Shown piece after piece: positions 28,052 through 37,077 of a DNA stretch of 64,000 nt. The notes beneath the pieces are model-generated. The model made no database searches, was not told the origin of the DNA, and was given only the letters and a program-made list of their open reading frames with translations. Numbering within the stretch: position 1 is the first letter of the stretch; each line of letters opens with the position of its first letter. A program made the translations under genes and the position numbers. The stretch lies in NCBI GenBank assembly GCA_910580235.1, contig CAJTVU010000004.1:124001-188000 (forward strand), given 5' to 3'. The stretch is from an uncultured Dorea sp. GTDB taxonomy: Bacteria; Bacillota; Clostridia; Lachnospirales; Lachnospiraceae.

Positions 28052-28522
28052 TTATTTCTTTATAAATGTAAGCTGCTCGCCGTATTCTCTCTCTGTCAGT
28101 GTCAGCTGCTCCCCCTCTACATTGTAGTCAAAGGTAGTCATAACGCCTGCCAGAGCGCTCTCAAGCATCTCTCTTGTATATGCTCCTTCAGACTCTTGTA
28201 CCAGTCTGTCAAGCTCCGCCCCGTTCTCCCGGATCGTAACCGTCTTGTCATCCATGTTCAGCGTATACGACATCTCAATGTCTGCATCCACCCCTTCGGC
28301 AATGTCGGGCAGCGCCACTGTCATCTTACCGTTCCTCCCGACGCCAAGAGTGAAATCGCCGTCCTCGCTCTCCCACTTTCCCTCCAGAGGATTCGTTGTG
28401 AACATCTTCATAAGAAGATATATGGCGATAATCACGATCAGCACCGATGAGACAAGAATTGCCACCCACCATATCCTGCTGCGCCTTGCTTCGTCATTTT
28501 CCGCTATCAACATTGTCTTCAT
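28052..28522 (-). CDS. Hypothetical membrane-anchored protein
   Basis: 156 aa. A short charged N-terminus is followed by one transmembrane helix (~residues 17-40, WWVAILVSSVLIVIIAIYLL) and an outside domain of ~110 residues beginning NPLEGKWESEDGDFTLGV and ending in EQLTFIKK. The GKW...GDFTL pattern resembles small lipocalin-like 'cost of expression' beta domains, but no family is firmly recognised. Start chosen at 28522, behind AGGAGAGGGC; an ATG six codons upstream lacks a site. Own promoter at 28557 and terminator at 28015. Confidence 0.75.
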   Translation of the reverse strand: MKTMLIAENDEARRSRIWWVAILVSSVLIVIIAIYLLMKMFTTNPLEGKWESEDGDFTLGVGRNGKMTVALPDIAEGVDADIEMSYTLNMDDKTVTIRENGAELDRLVQESEGAYTREMLESALAGVMTTFDYNVEGEQLTLTEREYGEQLTFIKK

Positions 28523-28556
28523 GCCCTCTCCTCTGTCCATACTTCTGTATTTATAA

Positions 28557-28586
28557 ATTATACCATATCTGGCAATCTTTATTCAA
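28557..28586 (-). promoter_or_regulatory. Promoter of the small membrane protein gene
   Basis: Minus strand TTGAAT (28586-28581), 18 bp spacer, perfect TATAAT (28562-28557). Confidence 0.6.
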
Positions 28587-28741
28587 CAAATATCTGCCTA
28601 TATAGCTTTCGCCTCTACTGCTTCTATAATGTTCCATTTCGAAACTTCATCTTGCCTGTTTGTTGATAATAAGCACCTTATGTGTTTCTTTTTCTATACA
28701 ATTGGTAAAATTATACATATTTTTTTAAGGAGGAATCTGCC

Positions 28742-29083
28742 ATGTCATTTGATAAAAAACTTAAAACTTTGCGGCTTGAAAACGAAATGACACAGAAATA
28801 TGTTGCGGCCCGCCTCAACGTCGCCCGTTCTACCATCGCAGGGTACGAGACAAAAAACCGCCAGCCTTCTCACGAAAAACTGGCAGCCCTTGCGAACCTC
28901 TTCCACGTATCTATAGATTATCTTCTGGACGATGACGAGACCATCCACCTTAGCACCGCTGCCACCGATTATCACAAGCCTGAAGAGCAGAAGCTCATCA
29001 TACGGTACAATAAGCTCTCAAAAAAATCGAAAGAAGACCTGCTGGAGTATATCAGCCTTCTGGAATTAAGAGACAAGGTCTGA
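28742..29083 (+). CDS. XRE-family transcriptional regulator
   Basis: 113 aa. N-terminal helix-turn-helix of the Cro/CI type (residues ~5-60: LRLENEMTQKYVAARLN...STIAGYETKNRQPS...FHVSIDYLL), then a short acidic linker and a C-terminal helix (EEQKLIIRYNKLSKKSKEDLLEYI) likely for dimerisation. Strong AAGGAGGAATCTGCC before the ATG. It is the only plus-strand gene in the first 36 kb and its 3' end overlaps the converging sugar kinase by 18 bp. Target unknown. Confidence 0.9.
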   Translation: MSFDKKLKTLRLENEMTQKYVAARLNVARSTIAGYETKNRQPSHEKLAALANLFHVSIDYLLDDDETIHLSTAATDYHKPEEQKLIIRYNKLSKKSKEDLLEYISLLELRDKV

Positions 29084-30043
29084 CCCTGCTTTTATCATCT
29101 CATCAATCCGTCCTCGTTCCGGCATAGAGCGGATCGCTCCTTTCTTCAGCGTGATCAACGCGGCGGCCGCATTTGCATATGTAAGGATTTCCCCAAGCTT
29201 CCCCTCGTCAAGCCCCTCTACCCCATATTTCAGAAGCCCGTCGATCACGCAGCCGCAGAATGTGTCTCCTGCGCCCGTAGCCTCTACTGCCTTTACTGCA
29301 AACCCACGCCTCTCTACTCTTAGATCCTTATAATATGCACGGCTCCCGTCTTTTCCCATTGTAAGGAAAATGACCGGAATACGGTATCTCTCCTGCAAAT
29401 AGCGTATTCCTTCATCATAATCATCTTTTCCTGAGATAAACTGGATCTCATTGTCCGATATCTTCAGCATGTCGCAATAACCAAACCCATATTCCATGGC
29501 TGCTTTCGCATCGTCCAGAGTATTCCAGAGCGGCTCCCTCAAATTCGGGTCGAACGTAATGAGGCAGCCGGCTTCTCTCGCCGCCTCCAGCGCCTTCTTT
29601 GTGGCTGTACGGACAGGCTCGTCCGTCATAGACAGCGTTCCAAAATGAAATACTCGCGAGCTGCGGATCAGATCATAATCTACCTCCTCTTGTGCAAGCA
29701 TCATATCGGCCCCCGGCCTCCTGTAAAAAGAAAACTCGCGGTCTCCGTCCGGGAGCGTGTGGACAAATGCGAGCGTCGTTCTGGCCTCTTTATCCGATAC
29801 AAGCCCTTTCGCTTCAATCCCCACATCTTCAATCGTGCCCCTTAAAAGATCTCCGAACCGATCCGCTCCCACTTTCCCTATGAAAGCCGTTCTCCTCCCC
29901 AGCTTATTCAGCATGGCCAGCACGTTGCACGGCGCTCCTCCCGGGCATGCTTCAAACAGATCGTTCCCCTGCCCGCTCTGCCCATGCATCGTGAAATCAA
30001 TCAGCAATTCCCCCAGAGCCGCAACATCATATTGTTTCTCCAT
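29066..30043 (-). CDS. PfkB-family carbohydrate kinase (fructokinase-like)
   Basis: 325 aa ribokinase-fold sugar kinase. N-terminal GELLIDF and GGAPCNVLAMLNKLG, PfkB signature 2 near the end with catalytic Asp in ATGAGDTFCGCVIDG. The pattern is closest to bacterial fructokinases, though a ketogluconate or other sugar substrate is possible. No sugar transporter is adjacent. It ends overlapping the XRE gene and is followed upstream by the DUF368 gene 20 bp away. Confidence 0.88.
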   Translation of the reverse strand: MEKQYDVAALGELLIDFTMHGQSGQGNDLFEACPGGAPCNVLAMLNKLGRRTAFIGKVGADRFGDLLRGTIEDVGIEAKGLVSDKEARTTLAFVHTLPDGDREFSFYRRPGADMMLAQEEVDYDLIRSSRVFHFGTLSMTDEPVRTATKKALEAAREAGCLITFDPNLREPLWNTLDDAKAAMEYGFGYCDMLKISDNEIQFISGKDDYDEGIRYLQERYRIPVIFLTMGKDGSRAYYKDLRVERRGFAVKAVEATGAGDTFCGCVIDGLLKYGVEGLDEGKLGEILTYANAAAALITLKKGAIRSMPERGRIDEMIKAGSDLVS

Positions 30044-30063
30044 GTCTTTTACATCTCCTTCGC

Positions 30064-30912
30064 TTATTCCTCACCTAATCTTCCCGCTACAAGCCAGCCT
30101 GCCACAAAAGCGACGACCCCTGTCAGCAGCGCGCTCACTGAAAAGCCGTTCCAGTCCGTCTTCCACAAGATCGCGATGGGCGACGCCAGTATAAGCCCGA
30201 TGATCGCCCAGTAAGCGTAAGCCTCCGCCCTCTGGAAGATGAGCTCAATAATCTTCGCGATCAGGAAGATACCGACTACCACTCCGATCCCGAAAGGGAC
30301 GAGCACGAGCATGCTCTCTACCACGGCCGGGATATCGAATTCTGTCACTGCCGTCACCGCGTCATTGATGCACGCGAGGATCGTATTGTAATATCCCAGT
30401 ATCATCAGCATCATAGATCCGCTCACCCCCGGCACGACCATCGTCGCCGCCGCTATCACGCCCACGCCGAACAGCTTGATTACATTTATAACGCTAAAGC
30501 TTACATCCGCGGCATTCCCTTCGTTCTCGCCCATCAGAGCCATAACGATCACAATGCCAAAGAACAAAAGAAAAGAAAGCATCATCCCCCCGGTGATCCT
30601 CTTCCCCTTTACATGGCCAAAGATAAAAGGAAGGCTTCCCACGATCAGGCCGCAGAACAAAAGGTTCGTCTGGATCGGGAACACGGCAAAACAGAATTCC
30701 AGGATCCTGGCCACAACGACAAGCGCCACTCCGATCCCCGCAAAAATTGGAAACAGAAACTTTAAGCTTTCTTTAAACTCTTTTCTCAGATGGGTGATAG
30801 AATGGATCAGCTTATCATAGATTCCCATAGCGACCATCATAGTGCCCCCGCTCACCCCGGGGATGATGTTCGCAATCCCGACAATGATACCTTGCATAAT
30901 CTTCTTAAACAT
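30064..30912 (-). CDS. DUF368 family membrane protein (PopT-type polyprenyl-phosphate carrier)
   Basis: 282 aa, about eight to nine hydrophobic segments. Two inverted GVSGG motifs typical of the family: NIIPGVSGGTMMVAMG at the N-terminus and VVPGVSGSMMLMILG in the second half. DUF368 proteins have been shown in other bacteria to recycle undecaprenyl phosphate to the inner leaflet (PopT). That role is inferred here from family membership. It lies 12 bp after hisC, in a minus-strand run. Confidence 0.85.
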   Translation of the reverse strand: MFKKIMQGIIVGIANIIPGVSGGTMMVAMGIYDKLIHSITHLRKEFKESLKFLFPIFAGIGVALVVVARILEFCFAVFPIQTNLLFCGLIVGSLPFIFGHVKGKRITGGMMLSFLLFFGIVIVMALMGENEGNAADVSFSVINVIKLFGVGVIAAATMVVPGVSGSMMLMILGYYNTILACINDAVTAVTEFDIPAVVESMLVLVPFGIGVVVGIFLIAKIIELIFQRAEAYAYWAIIGLILASPIAILWKTDWNGFSVSALLTGVVAFVAGWLVAGRLGEE

Positions 30913-30924
30913 AAAAGCCTCCTT

Positions 30925-31983
30925 TTACCTTTCCATGATATATCCCCTCAAAAACGAAAACAGTGCCTCCATCTCTTCCCTCGTCCCAACGGTGATCCGC
31001 ATATACTGGCTGATCCGCCTGCCCCCCCAATACCGGACGTAAATGCCCTCTTCTCTCAAAGCTTCAAAAAGCTCTCTGGCATCATAAGCAGGATGGGACA
31101 CGAACAGGAAATTCGCCTGCGAAGCAGTGAAATGGAACCCCAGCTCTTTTAGCTCCCTCTTCGCCCATTCTCTCGTCTCAATAATCTTACGAATCCCTTC
31201 CTCAAAATATTCTTTATCTTTCACAGCTTCCACGCCGCAGAGAAGGGAAGCCTGGTTCATCGTATAGGAATTAAAGGAGTACTTCGCATCGTTCAGATAA
31301 CGGATCAGGACGGGGCCCCCGATGGCGTACCCGATACGCATACCGGCCATAGAACGCGCTTTAGAAAATGTCTGAACCACGATCAGATTGTCATACTTGT
31401 CAATAAGCTCCAATGCCGAACGCCCCGCAAAATCAATATAAGCCTCGTCCACGATCACGATAGAATCCTGATTGTGAGCGACGATATCCTCCACTACTCC
31501 AAGCTCCTCATAGAGCGCTGTCGGCGCATTGGGGTTGGGGAAGATCACTCCCCCGTTCTCTCGGTAATAGTCTTCCTTCACCAAGTGAAATTCCGCGTCA
31601 AGCGCCGGGCGCTCATATGGAATCCGATAGAGCTCTGCCCACACTTCATAAAATGAGTATGTAATATCTGGAAATAGGATAGGCTTCTTGGAATTAAAAA
31701 ATGTCAGGAAGCACATAGCCAGCACATCGTCCGACCCAACTCCCACGAACACCTGCTCCGGCCTCACATGATAATATCCCGCCAGCTCTTCCACCAGCGC
31801 TGAAGCCTCCGGGTCTGGATAGAGGCGGAAGCTTTCTGCATCCATATCTTTTAAGGCTCTCGCCACTCCGGGCGCAGGAGGATAGGGATTCTCATTTGTA
31901 TTTAATTTGATCGCTTTCTGCCGCGGCTGCTCCCCCGGCACGTAAGGCTTCACCTTGCGGATATTCTTCTCAAATTCCCTCAT
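30925..31983 (-). CDS. hisC: Histidinol-phosphate aminotransferase (HisC-type class I/II aminotransferase)
   Basis: 352 aa PLP enzyme. IKLNTNENPYPPAPGV at the N-terminus, VFVGVGSDDVLAM, NPNAPTAL, IVIVDEAYIDFAG, and the PLP lysine in QTFSKARSMAGMRIGYA. It converts histidinol phosphate and 2-oxoglutarate reversibly in histidine synthesis. No other his genes are nearby, so an aromatic or threonine-phosphate role cannot be excluded. Start at 31983 (MREFEKNIRK) matches the family; a longer frame overlaps the next gene. AAGGGG lies about 11 bases upstream. Confidence 0.88.
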   Translation of the reverse strand: MREFEKNIRKVKPYVPGEQPRQKAIKLNTNENPYPPAPGVARALKDMDAESFRLYPDPEASALVEELAGYYHVRPEQVFVGVGSDDVLAMCFLTFFNSKKPILFPDITYSFYEVWAELYRIPYERPALDAEFHLVKEDYYRENGGVIFPNPNAPTALYEELGVVEDIVAHNQDSIVIVDEAYIDFAGRSALELIDKYDNLIVVQTFSKARSMAGMRIGYAIGGPVLIRYLNDAKYSFNSYTMNQASLLCGVEAVKDKEYFEEGIRKIIETREWAKRELKELGFHFTASQANFLFVSHPAYDARELFEALREEGIYVRYWGGRRISQYMRITVGTREEMEALFSFLRGYIMER

Positions 31984-32011
31984 CACCAGAAATGCCCCTT
32001 TGGAGCCCTCC

Positions 32012-33199
32012 TTAAAAATATTCTTTTGCAAGCTCTTTAAATTTAGGAAGAGCATTTACGATCGTCTCATACGCTACGCAATACGCAAGCCGCACATAGC
32101 CCGGGCAGGCAAAAGAGCTTCCCGGCACAATGAGGATATTATACTTCTTCGCCGCCGCGCAGAACTCCTTCTCGTCCGCCACCGGCGACTTCACGAAGAG
32201 ATAGAACGCTCCTTCCGGCTTCGCGCACACGAACCCACACTCTCTGAGCCCATTATACAAAGCCTCCCTGTTCCTGTCATAATAGGAAATATCCGTCTTC
32301 TCATCAATACACCTGGCCACGACCTTCTGCTGCAGCGTCGGCGCATTGACAAACCCCAGGATACGCGTCGCTACATTAGCGGCTCCCAACAGGTCGGCGC
32401 TATCCGCCGCCTCGTCCGGGATGACCAGATAGCCGATACGCTCTCCCGGCAGGGAGAGAGATTTGCTGTAGGAATAAGCCACAACGGTATTATTGTAATA
32501 TTTCGTCAAATACGGGACTTCCGCTCCGTCATACACAAGCTCGCGGTACGGCTCGTCCGAGATAAGGAAGATCTCCGTCCCGTACTCCTTCTGCTTTGCC
32601 TCCATAATAGCCGCCAGCTTCTTAATCGTCGCCTCTGAATATACGACCCCGGTCGGATTATTGGGCGTATTGACGATAACCGCCTTTGTCTTCGGCGTGA
32701 TCTTCCCTTCAAACTCTTCCAGCTTCGGCTGGAACGTATCTGTGTCGGGGGACACTTCTACCAGCACGCCGTCATAATTGCTCGTGTACGCGCGGTACTC
32801 GCCGAAGTACGGCGCGAACGCTATAACTTCATCTCCCGGGTTTAACAGGGATTTCAGTATAACGTTCAATCCTCCTGCCGCCCCCACCGTCATAACGATA
32901 TTCTTTCCCTCCAGCTTCGTTCCGAACCGCTCATTCAGCGAAGCCGCCACCGTCTCCCTCACGTCTGCATAACCACAATTGCTGTTCGTATACCCGTGCA
33001 GCGCGATCGGATCCTCCTCATCGATCAGCTCCCGGACGGCCTGCTTCACCGCCTCCGGGGCCGGGACGTTCGGGTTCCCCAGGCTAAAATCAAATACATT
33101 CTCCGCGCCGTAGATCTTCGCCAGCCTGTTTCCCTCTTCGAACATAGCCCGGATGGCGGAGCTGTTAGCCACCATACTCTTCATTTTCTCTGCTATCAT
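32012..33199 (-). CDS. Pyridoxal phosphate-dependent aminotransferase (aspartate aminotransferase-like)
   Basis: 395 aa class I/II aminotransferase. FDFSLGNPNVPAP near the N-terminus, MTVGAAGGLNVILK, NTPNNPTGVVYSE, SDEPYRELVYDG, and the PLP lysine in SYSKSLSLPGERIGY. The substrate is not decided by sequence; aspartate or aromatic amino acids are likely. The end lies 28 bp before hisC, and DUF2156 is 3 bp upstream, so the three form one transcript. AAAGGAGAG precedes the ATG. Confidence 0.92.
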   Translation of the reverse strand: MIAEKMKSMVANSSAIRAMFEEGNRLAKIYGAENVFDFSLGNPNVPAPEAVKQAVRELIDEEDPIALHGYTNSNCGYADVRETVAASLNERFGTKLEGKNIVMTVGAAGGLNVILKSLLNPGDEVIAFAPYFGEYRAYTSNYDGVLVEVSPDTDTFQPKLEEFEGKITPKTKAVIVNTPNNPTGVVYSEATIKKLAAIMEAKQKEYGTEIFLISDEPYRELVYDGAEVPYLTKYYNNTVVAYSYSKSLSLPGERIGYLVIPDEAADSADLLGAANVATRILGFVNAPTLQQKVVARCIDEKTDISYYDRNREALYNGLRECGFVCAKPEGAFYLFVKSPVADEKEFCAAAKKYNILIVPGSSFACPGYVRLAYCVAYETIVNALPKFKELAKEYF

Positions 33200-33202
33200 C
33201 TT

Positions 33203-34111
33203 TTATCTCTCCTTTTCTGTAACTTTGCCTTTCTCGACCAGAAATACCGGGCGATAGGAAAGCTTAGCCTTCCGAAGCCCTTCCGACCCTGTGTCCTCCT
33301 CCCGGTTCACATACTGATAATCCATACATTCGTGCTCAACGAACTGCTGATTGATCATCGGATAAGCTCCCTGGATATTTGCAAAGGCTTTCTCTATATG
33401 GACGACAAACGTATCTGCTGAGACAGGCTCTCCTATAGTAAATGCCACGACTTCCCCGTCTATACGCAGGAGGCCTCCCACAAGCTCCAGCTCTTTAAAT
33501 AGCCGGAGCGCGTTGAGCGTCACGCACATCTCTGCATTCTTCTCTTCATCCTCCTCACAGCCGTTGTCATTCCTCCATCTCAGGGCCATCTGAAAGCATT
33601 CTTCTACATTGTCTTCCGTAATCGGTTCATAGCTCCAGCGCCCATCATATACAGATTTAAACTTATTAATATGATTCCTCTTGGCATGCAGCTTCTTTCC
33701 GGAAAGAGTAGAGAGCTTCTCAGATTCATATATATAATCCGCAAGGTCGCGGTTATATTCAATCTGGAACCTTCCGGGATACCACGCTTCCAGCTCCTCG
33801 AAATTATCTGCCGTCACATTGTACATGCTGAAAGGATAGCCTTTCTCCTTGCTGTACTCCTCCATCACCTTCATCGCCCTTTGGATGTCCCCGGCCTCCC
33901 CTATCGGGAACGCAAAAGACACATGCGTGTCGTCCTCGCTCTTAAATACAAGGACGTTCTCAATAATCGCCCACTTCACCGGGTACTTTCTCGACCATAA
34001 GAATACATTCACAAAAGTACGCTCGCAGCTCCTGCTCGCATGGAGGCTCAAATACCGAGATATAATCTCCTTATCTTCTAATTCCGCTCTTTTAAACTCT
34101 ATCTTCTCCAT
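33203..34111 (-). CDS. DUF2156 domain protein (GNAT-like, phosphatidylglycerol lysyltransferase C-terminal type)
   Basis: 302 aa soluble protein. It has the tandem acyltransferase-like fold pattern of DUF2156: FVNVFLWSRKYPVKW, then LSGKKLHAKRNHINKF in the middle, and GGLLRIDGEVVAFTIGEP plus FVVHIEKAFANIQGAYPMINQQF near the end. MprF enzymes use this domain to add amino acids to lipids, but this stand-alone form lacks the membrane flippase part, so its acceptor is unknown. First gene of the run into the aminotransferases; element copy C lies just upstream. Confidence 0.88.
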   Translation of the reverse strand: MEKIEFKRAELEDKEIISRYLSLHASRSCERTFVNVFLWSRKYPVKWAIIENVLVFKSEDDTHVSFAFPIGEAGDIQRAMKVMEEYSKEKGYPFSMYNVTADNFEELEAWYPGRFQIEYNRDLADYIYESEKLSTLSGKKLHAKRNHINKFKSVYDGRWSYEPITEDNVEECFQMALRWRNDNGCEEDEEKNAEMCVTLNALRLFKELELVGGLLRIDGEVVAFTIGEPVSADTFVVHIEKAFANIQGAYPMINQQFVEHECMDYQYVNREEDTGSEGLRKAKLSYRPVFLVEKGKVTEKER

Positions 34112-34277
34112 AATCTACCTTCAACTCTTTTCTTCTATCGTTCGTTATACGTTCATTAGTATACCACATCTTTCATAAATGTTACAAGAAATCTGTGATG
34201 CCTGTGACGCTTCGTTACAAACACCTCATTACACAACATCTGCATGGCCCGCTTCCTGTTTTTATCCGATACAGGCA

Positions 34278-34592
34278 TAGATGTTGGAAGCAAAACAAGG
34301 GTTTCACTGCTTGCACCGGCAAATCGCGTAAATTGCATTCTTCTTTGTGACTGCGGAGAGCCTTAGAGCTTCTTAATGTTCTGCACGATCCCCAGTAATC
34401 CGGCGGCACGGACGCCGACGGAAGCCCGACCTGCGCCACGGACGGCGCATAGAGGGCGGTTACGTCCACATTCATAGCCTTTTGTCAGAACATTTAGAGG
34501 TTCTTAGGCTCATAGCCTGGAACAAAGAAAAATACAATTTATGCAATTTGCCAGGCATTATCAAAAAAGCCTGTTTTAATCCCAACATCTAT
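34278..34592 (-). repeat. ~315 bp foldback/structured element, copy C
   Basis: Outer arms ATAGATGTTGG at ~34278 and its complement ending at 34592 are specific to this copy yet perfectly self-complementary. The inner arm CGGCAAATCGC pairs with GCAATTTGCCAG near 34545, and the TTAATGTTCTG/CAGAACATTTAG internal pair and GC-rich core are shared with copies A and B. It lies between the ABC exporter and DUF2156 genes. Confidence 0.8.
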
Positions 34593-34602
34593 ACTATAGC
34601 GT

Positions 34603-36342
34603 CTACGGCGTCTCGAAGTTCATATGATACAGTGATTCGTACAGTCCCTTCTTTCCCATCAGCTCTTCGTGAGTCCCCTGTTCCGCGATCCCTTCTTCTG
34701 TAAGCACCAGGATCCTGCCTGCATTCCGTATCGTACTAAGCCTGTGGGCGATAACGAACGTCGTCCTTCCTTTAGCCAGCTCCTCCAGAGAATTCTGCAC
34801 GACTTTCTCGCTCTCATTGTCAAGAGCGGACGTCGCCTCGTCAAAAATAAGGATCTGCGGGTTTTTAAGGAATACTCTGGCGATGGACAGCCGCTGCTTC
34901 TGGCCGCCGGACAGCTTCACGCCCCTCTGCCCGATATCTGTGTGATACCCTTCCGGGAGATTCATGATAAATTCGTGAGCGTTAGCCCGCTTTGCCGCCC
35001 TTACCACATCTTCATCTGAGGCGTCGGGCCTCCCATAGCGGATATTATCCATAACCGTTCCCGCGAACAGATACACATCCTGCTGCACGATCCCGACATG
35101 GTTCCGAAGATCGCTTAGCTTCATGTCCCGAATGTCGATCCCGTCGATAGAGATCGCCCCTTCAGACACTTCATAGAATCTGGGGATCAGGCTGCAAAGC
35201 GTTGTCTTCCCGGCTCCGGACGGCCCCACAAGGGCGACGTACTCCCCGGCCTTCACCTTCATGCTGAGCCCATGAAGTACCTGCTCCGTCTGATCCTCAT
35301 AGCAGAACGACACATCGCGGAACTCAATATCCCCTCGTATTTCATCCACAGAGACCGCGTCCGGCTTATCCTTGATATCCGGGGCGATGGACAGGATCTC
35401 CAGGAAACGCTCGAATCCCGAATATCCATTCTGGAACTGTTCTGTAAATGACACAAGCTTCTTCACCGGATCTGTAAAATTGGTAATGTACAGAAGGAAA
35501 GTGATCAGATCTGTCAGCGCCACCTTGCCGGAAAGCATCATCAAGACGCCCGCTGACAGTACGGCCACTGTCACAAGGGTCGTCATTGCGCCCAACCCGG
35601 AATTATAGATCCCCATATATTTATAGCTGACTTTCTTCGCAGCTACAAAGTTATCATTCCCGGCTTTGAACTTCTTCATCTCCTCTTTTTCATTGGCAAA
35701 TGACTTCACTACGCGTATTCCTGCCAGGCTGTCCTCGATCTGGCTGTTGATATCCGCGATCTTCTCACGGTTGCGCTTGAACGCCTTCTTCATCTTCCCA
35801 TTATAATAAAAAGCGAACGCCCCCATCAGCGGGATGAACGCAAATGAAATAAGCGCAAGGCGTACATTGACTGTAAGAAGGATGATGAACGATCCCACGA
35901 TCTTAATTACGGAGATGACCAAATCTTCCGGCCCGTGATGAAGAAGCTCGCTGATGTCGAACAGATCGCTTGTAATCCTCGACAGGAGATGCCCGACTTT
36001 CTGATTGTCATAAAAAGCAAACGTAAGCTTCTGATAATGCCCGAAAATATCCCTCCTCATGTCTGCTTCCATCCTCGCACCCATAGTATGACCATAGTAT
36101 GCTATGTAAAAATTACAGAATATCTCAAGTATTACAAGCAATATTAAAACCACACTCAACTGCAAAACTGCTTGTCTTGCTCTGTCGGCTTCAAAATACA
36201 CCACTTCATTCGTAATATAGCGGATGACGAGCGGAATGATAAGCGTCACTCCCGCGCCCAGCACAGCGAAGAACATATCACTGTAGAACAACGGCTTATA
36301 TGGCGCATAATAAGCAAATAATTTTTTCAGCTTCTCTTTCAT
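34603..36342 (-). CDS. ABC transporter, fused permease/ATP-binding half-exporter
   Basis: 579 aa. Residues ~1-310 are a six-helix ABC exporter membrane domain; ~335-575 are the nucleotide-binding domain, with Walker A GPSGAGKTTLCSL, signature LSGGQKQRLSIAR, Walker B ILIFDEATSALD and the H-loop IAHRLSTI. It resembles MsbA/BmrA-type drug or lipid exporters that act as homodimers. No partner half-transporter is adjacent. The upstream gap holds a TGCTATACT extended -10 and a degenerate palindrome. Confidence 0.93.
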   Translation of the reverse strand: MKEKLKKLFAYYAPYKPLFYSDMFFAVLGAGVTLIIPLVIRYITNEVVYFEADRARQAVLQLSVVLILLVILEIFCNFYIAYYGHTMGARMEADMRRDIFGHYQKLTFAFYDNQKVGHLLSRITSDLFDISELLHHGPEDLVISVIKIVGSFIILLTVNVRLALISFAFIPLMGAFAFYYNGKMKKAFKRNREKIADINSQIEDSLAGIRVVKSFANEKEEMKKFKAGNDNFVAAKKVSYKYMGIYNSGLGAMTTLVTVAVLSAGVLMMLSGKVALTDLITFLLYITNFTDPVKKLVSFTEQFQNGYSGFERFLEILSIAPDIKDKPDAVSVDEIRGDIEFRDVSFCYEDQTEQVLHGLSMKVKAGEYVALVGPSGAGKTTLCSLIPRFYEVSEGAISIDGIDIRDMKLSDLRNHVGIVQQDVYLFAGTVMDNIRYGRPDASDEDVVRAAKRANAHEFIMNLPEGYHTDIGQRGVKLSGGQKQRLSIARVFLKNPQILIFDEATSALDNESEKVVQNSLEELAKGRTTFVIAHRLSTIRNAGRILVLTEEGIAEQGTHEELMGKKGLYESLYHMNFETP

Positions 36343-36388
36343 ATCTTAACTTTAACCTCTTTTCTTATATTTATTTATCTGGTATTAT

Positions 36389-36418
36389 ACCCTCAGGGTT
36401 CCTTTGTACACTTAAGAT
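36389..36418. repeat. Degenerate palindrome, TACCCTCAG family
   Basis: TACCCTCAGGGTTCCTTTGTACACTTA-like stretch with only partial arm pairing, in the divergent gap between the ABC exporter and the hypothetical gene at 36499. A diverged member of the family at 103 and 21923. Confidence 0.4.
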
Positions 36419-36498
36419 AGTATAGCATGTTATATATCAAAAAGAAATCACTTGTTTATTTATTAAGTATTATACCCAAACGAAAATGAGGTGTTTTA

Positions 36499-37014
36499 AT
36501 GGGAATATTCAATTTCAGAAAGAAGAAAGAACACATTGTCTCAAATAGCGATATGCTGGGAGATGTCAGTTTTATAAAGGAAATGCACCATATCCAAAAC
36601 GGCGTATGGCATCAATATGACATTTTATTAGACGCACGCCCATATGGCTGGGACTATATGGTCGATATGGCTGAATATATGAATCAAATAGATTTAGAAA
36701 ATGTTGGGAACGTATCCGTTTCTGAAGTAACAGGAAGCCCCGATATTGATCTGATCGAAAAATACCGCGCCTCTGGAAATAGCGTAAAAAGCATACCTGA
36801 GATCTCAGTTGAACAGGGCACTCTTGGCATTGGAGGGATCAGCTCCAGATTGAATGATCCTGTAAAAATAGTCTGGATAAATCAGACAAATGTGCTCCGC
36901 CTCTTCAGCATTAGCCCTGACGAAAGCCTTATCCGAAAGTATGTGGAAACTGCTGTACGCAGGACATTTGGCACAGAGGATGAAATGAAGGCCGGGAGGC
37001 CGCATGATAAGTGA
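36499..37014 (+). CDS. Hypothetical protein
   Basis: 171 aa, soluble, starting MGIFNFRKKKEHIV after a GAGGTG ribosome site. The middle is acidic (ENVGNVSVSEVTGSPDIDLIEKY) and the C-terminus basic. No family recognised. A decayed, internally deleted duplicate of this gene lies at 40277-40391: both its 5' and 3' ends match, but most of the middle is gone. A hairpin (36990-37045) overlapping the stop codon is followed by TCTTTT and may be its terminator. Confidence 0.7.
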   Translation: MGIFNFRKKKEHIVSNSDMLGDVSFIKEMHHIQNGVWHQYDILLDARPYGWDYMVDMAEYMNQIDLENVGNVSVSEVTGSPDIDLIEKYRASGNSVKSIPEISVEQGTLGIGGISSRLNDPVKIVWINQTNVLRLFSISPDESLIRKYVETAVRRTFGTEDEMKAGRPHDK

Positions 37015-37045
37015 TAATGCTGCTCTTGCCGCCCGGCCTCTTTTG
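36990..37045 (+). terminator. Possible terminator overlapping the end of the 36499 gene
   Basis: GGCCGGGAGGC-type arm at ~36990 pairs with GCCGCCCGGCC (37028-37038) across a ~27 nt loop, followed by TCTTTTG. The stem includes the last codons. Confidence 0.4.
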
Positions 37046-37055
37046 TCCTAGGCTT

Positions 37056-37076
37056 TACCCTCAGTTTACAAGGGTA
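37056..37076. repeat. Short palindrome, TACCCTCAGTGTACAAG family
   Basis: A 21 bp member: TACCCT at 37056, AGGGTA ending at 37076, with CAGTTTACA between. It lies 2 bp beyond the stop of the YciI gene. Confidence 0.6.
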
Positions 37077-37077
37077 G

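Noticed and set aside
34215..34475. Minus-strand 86-codon frame in repeat copy C as a protein gene
   Set aside because: Same reason; it also runs on into unrelated flanking sequence with a different C-terminus from copy A.
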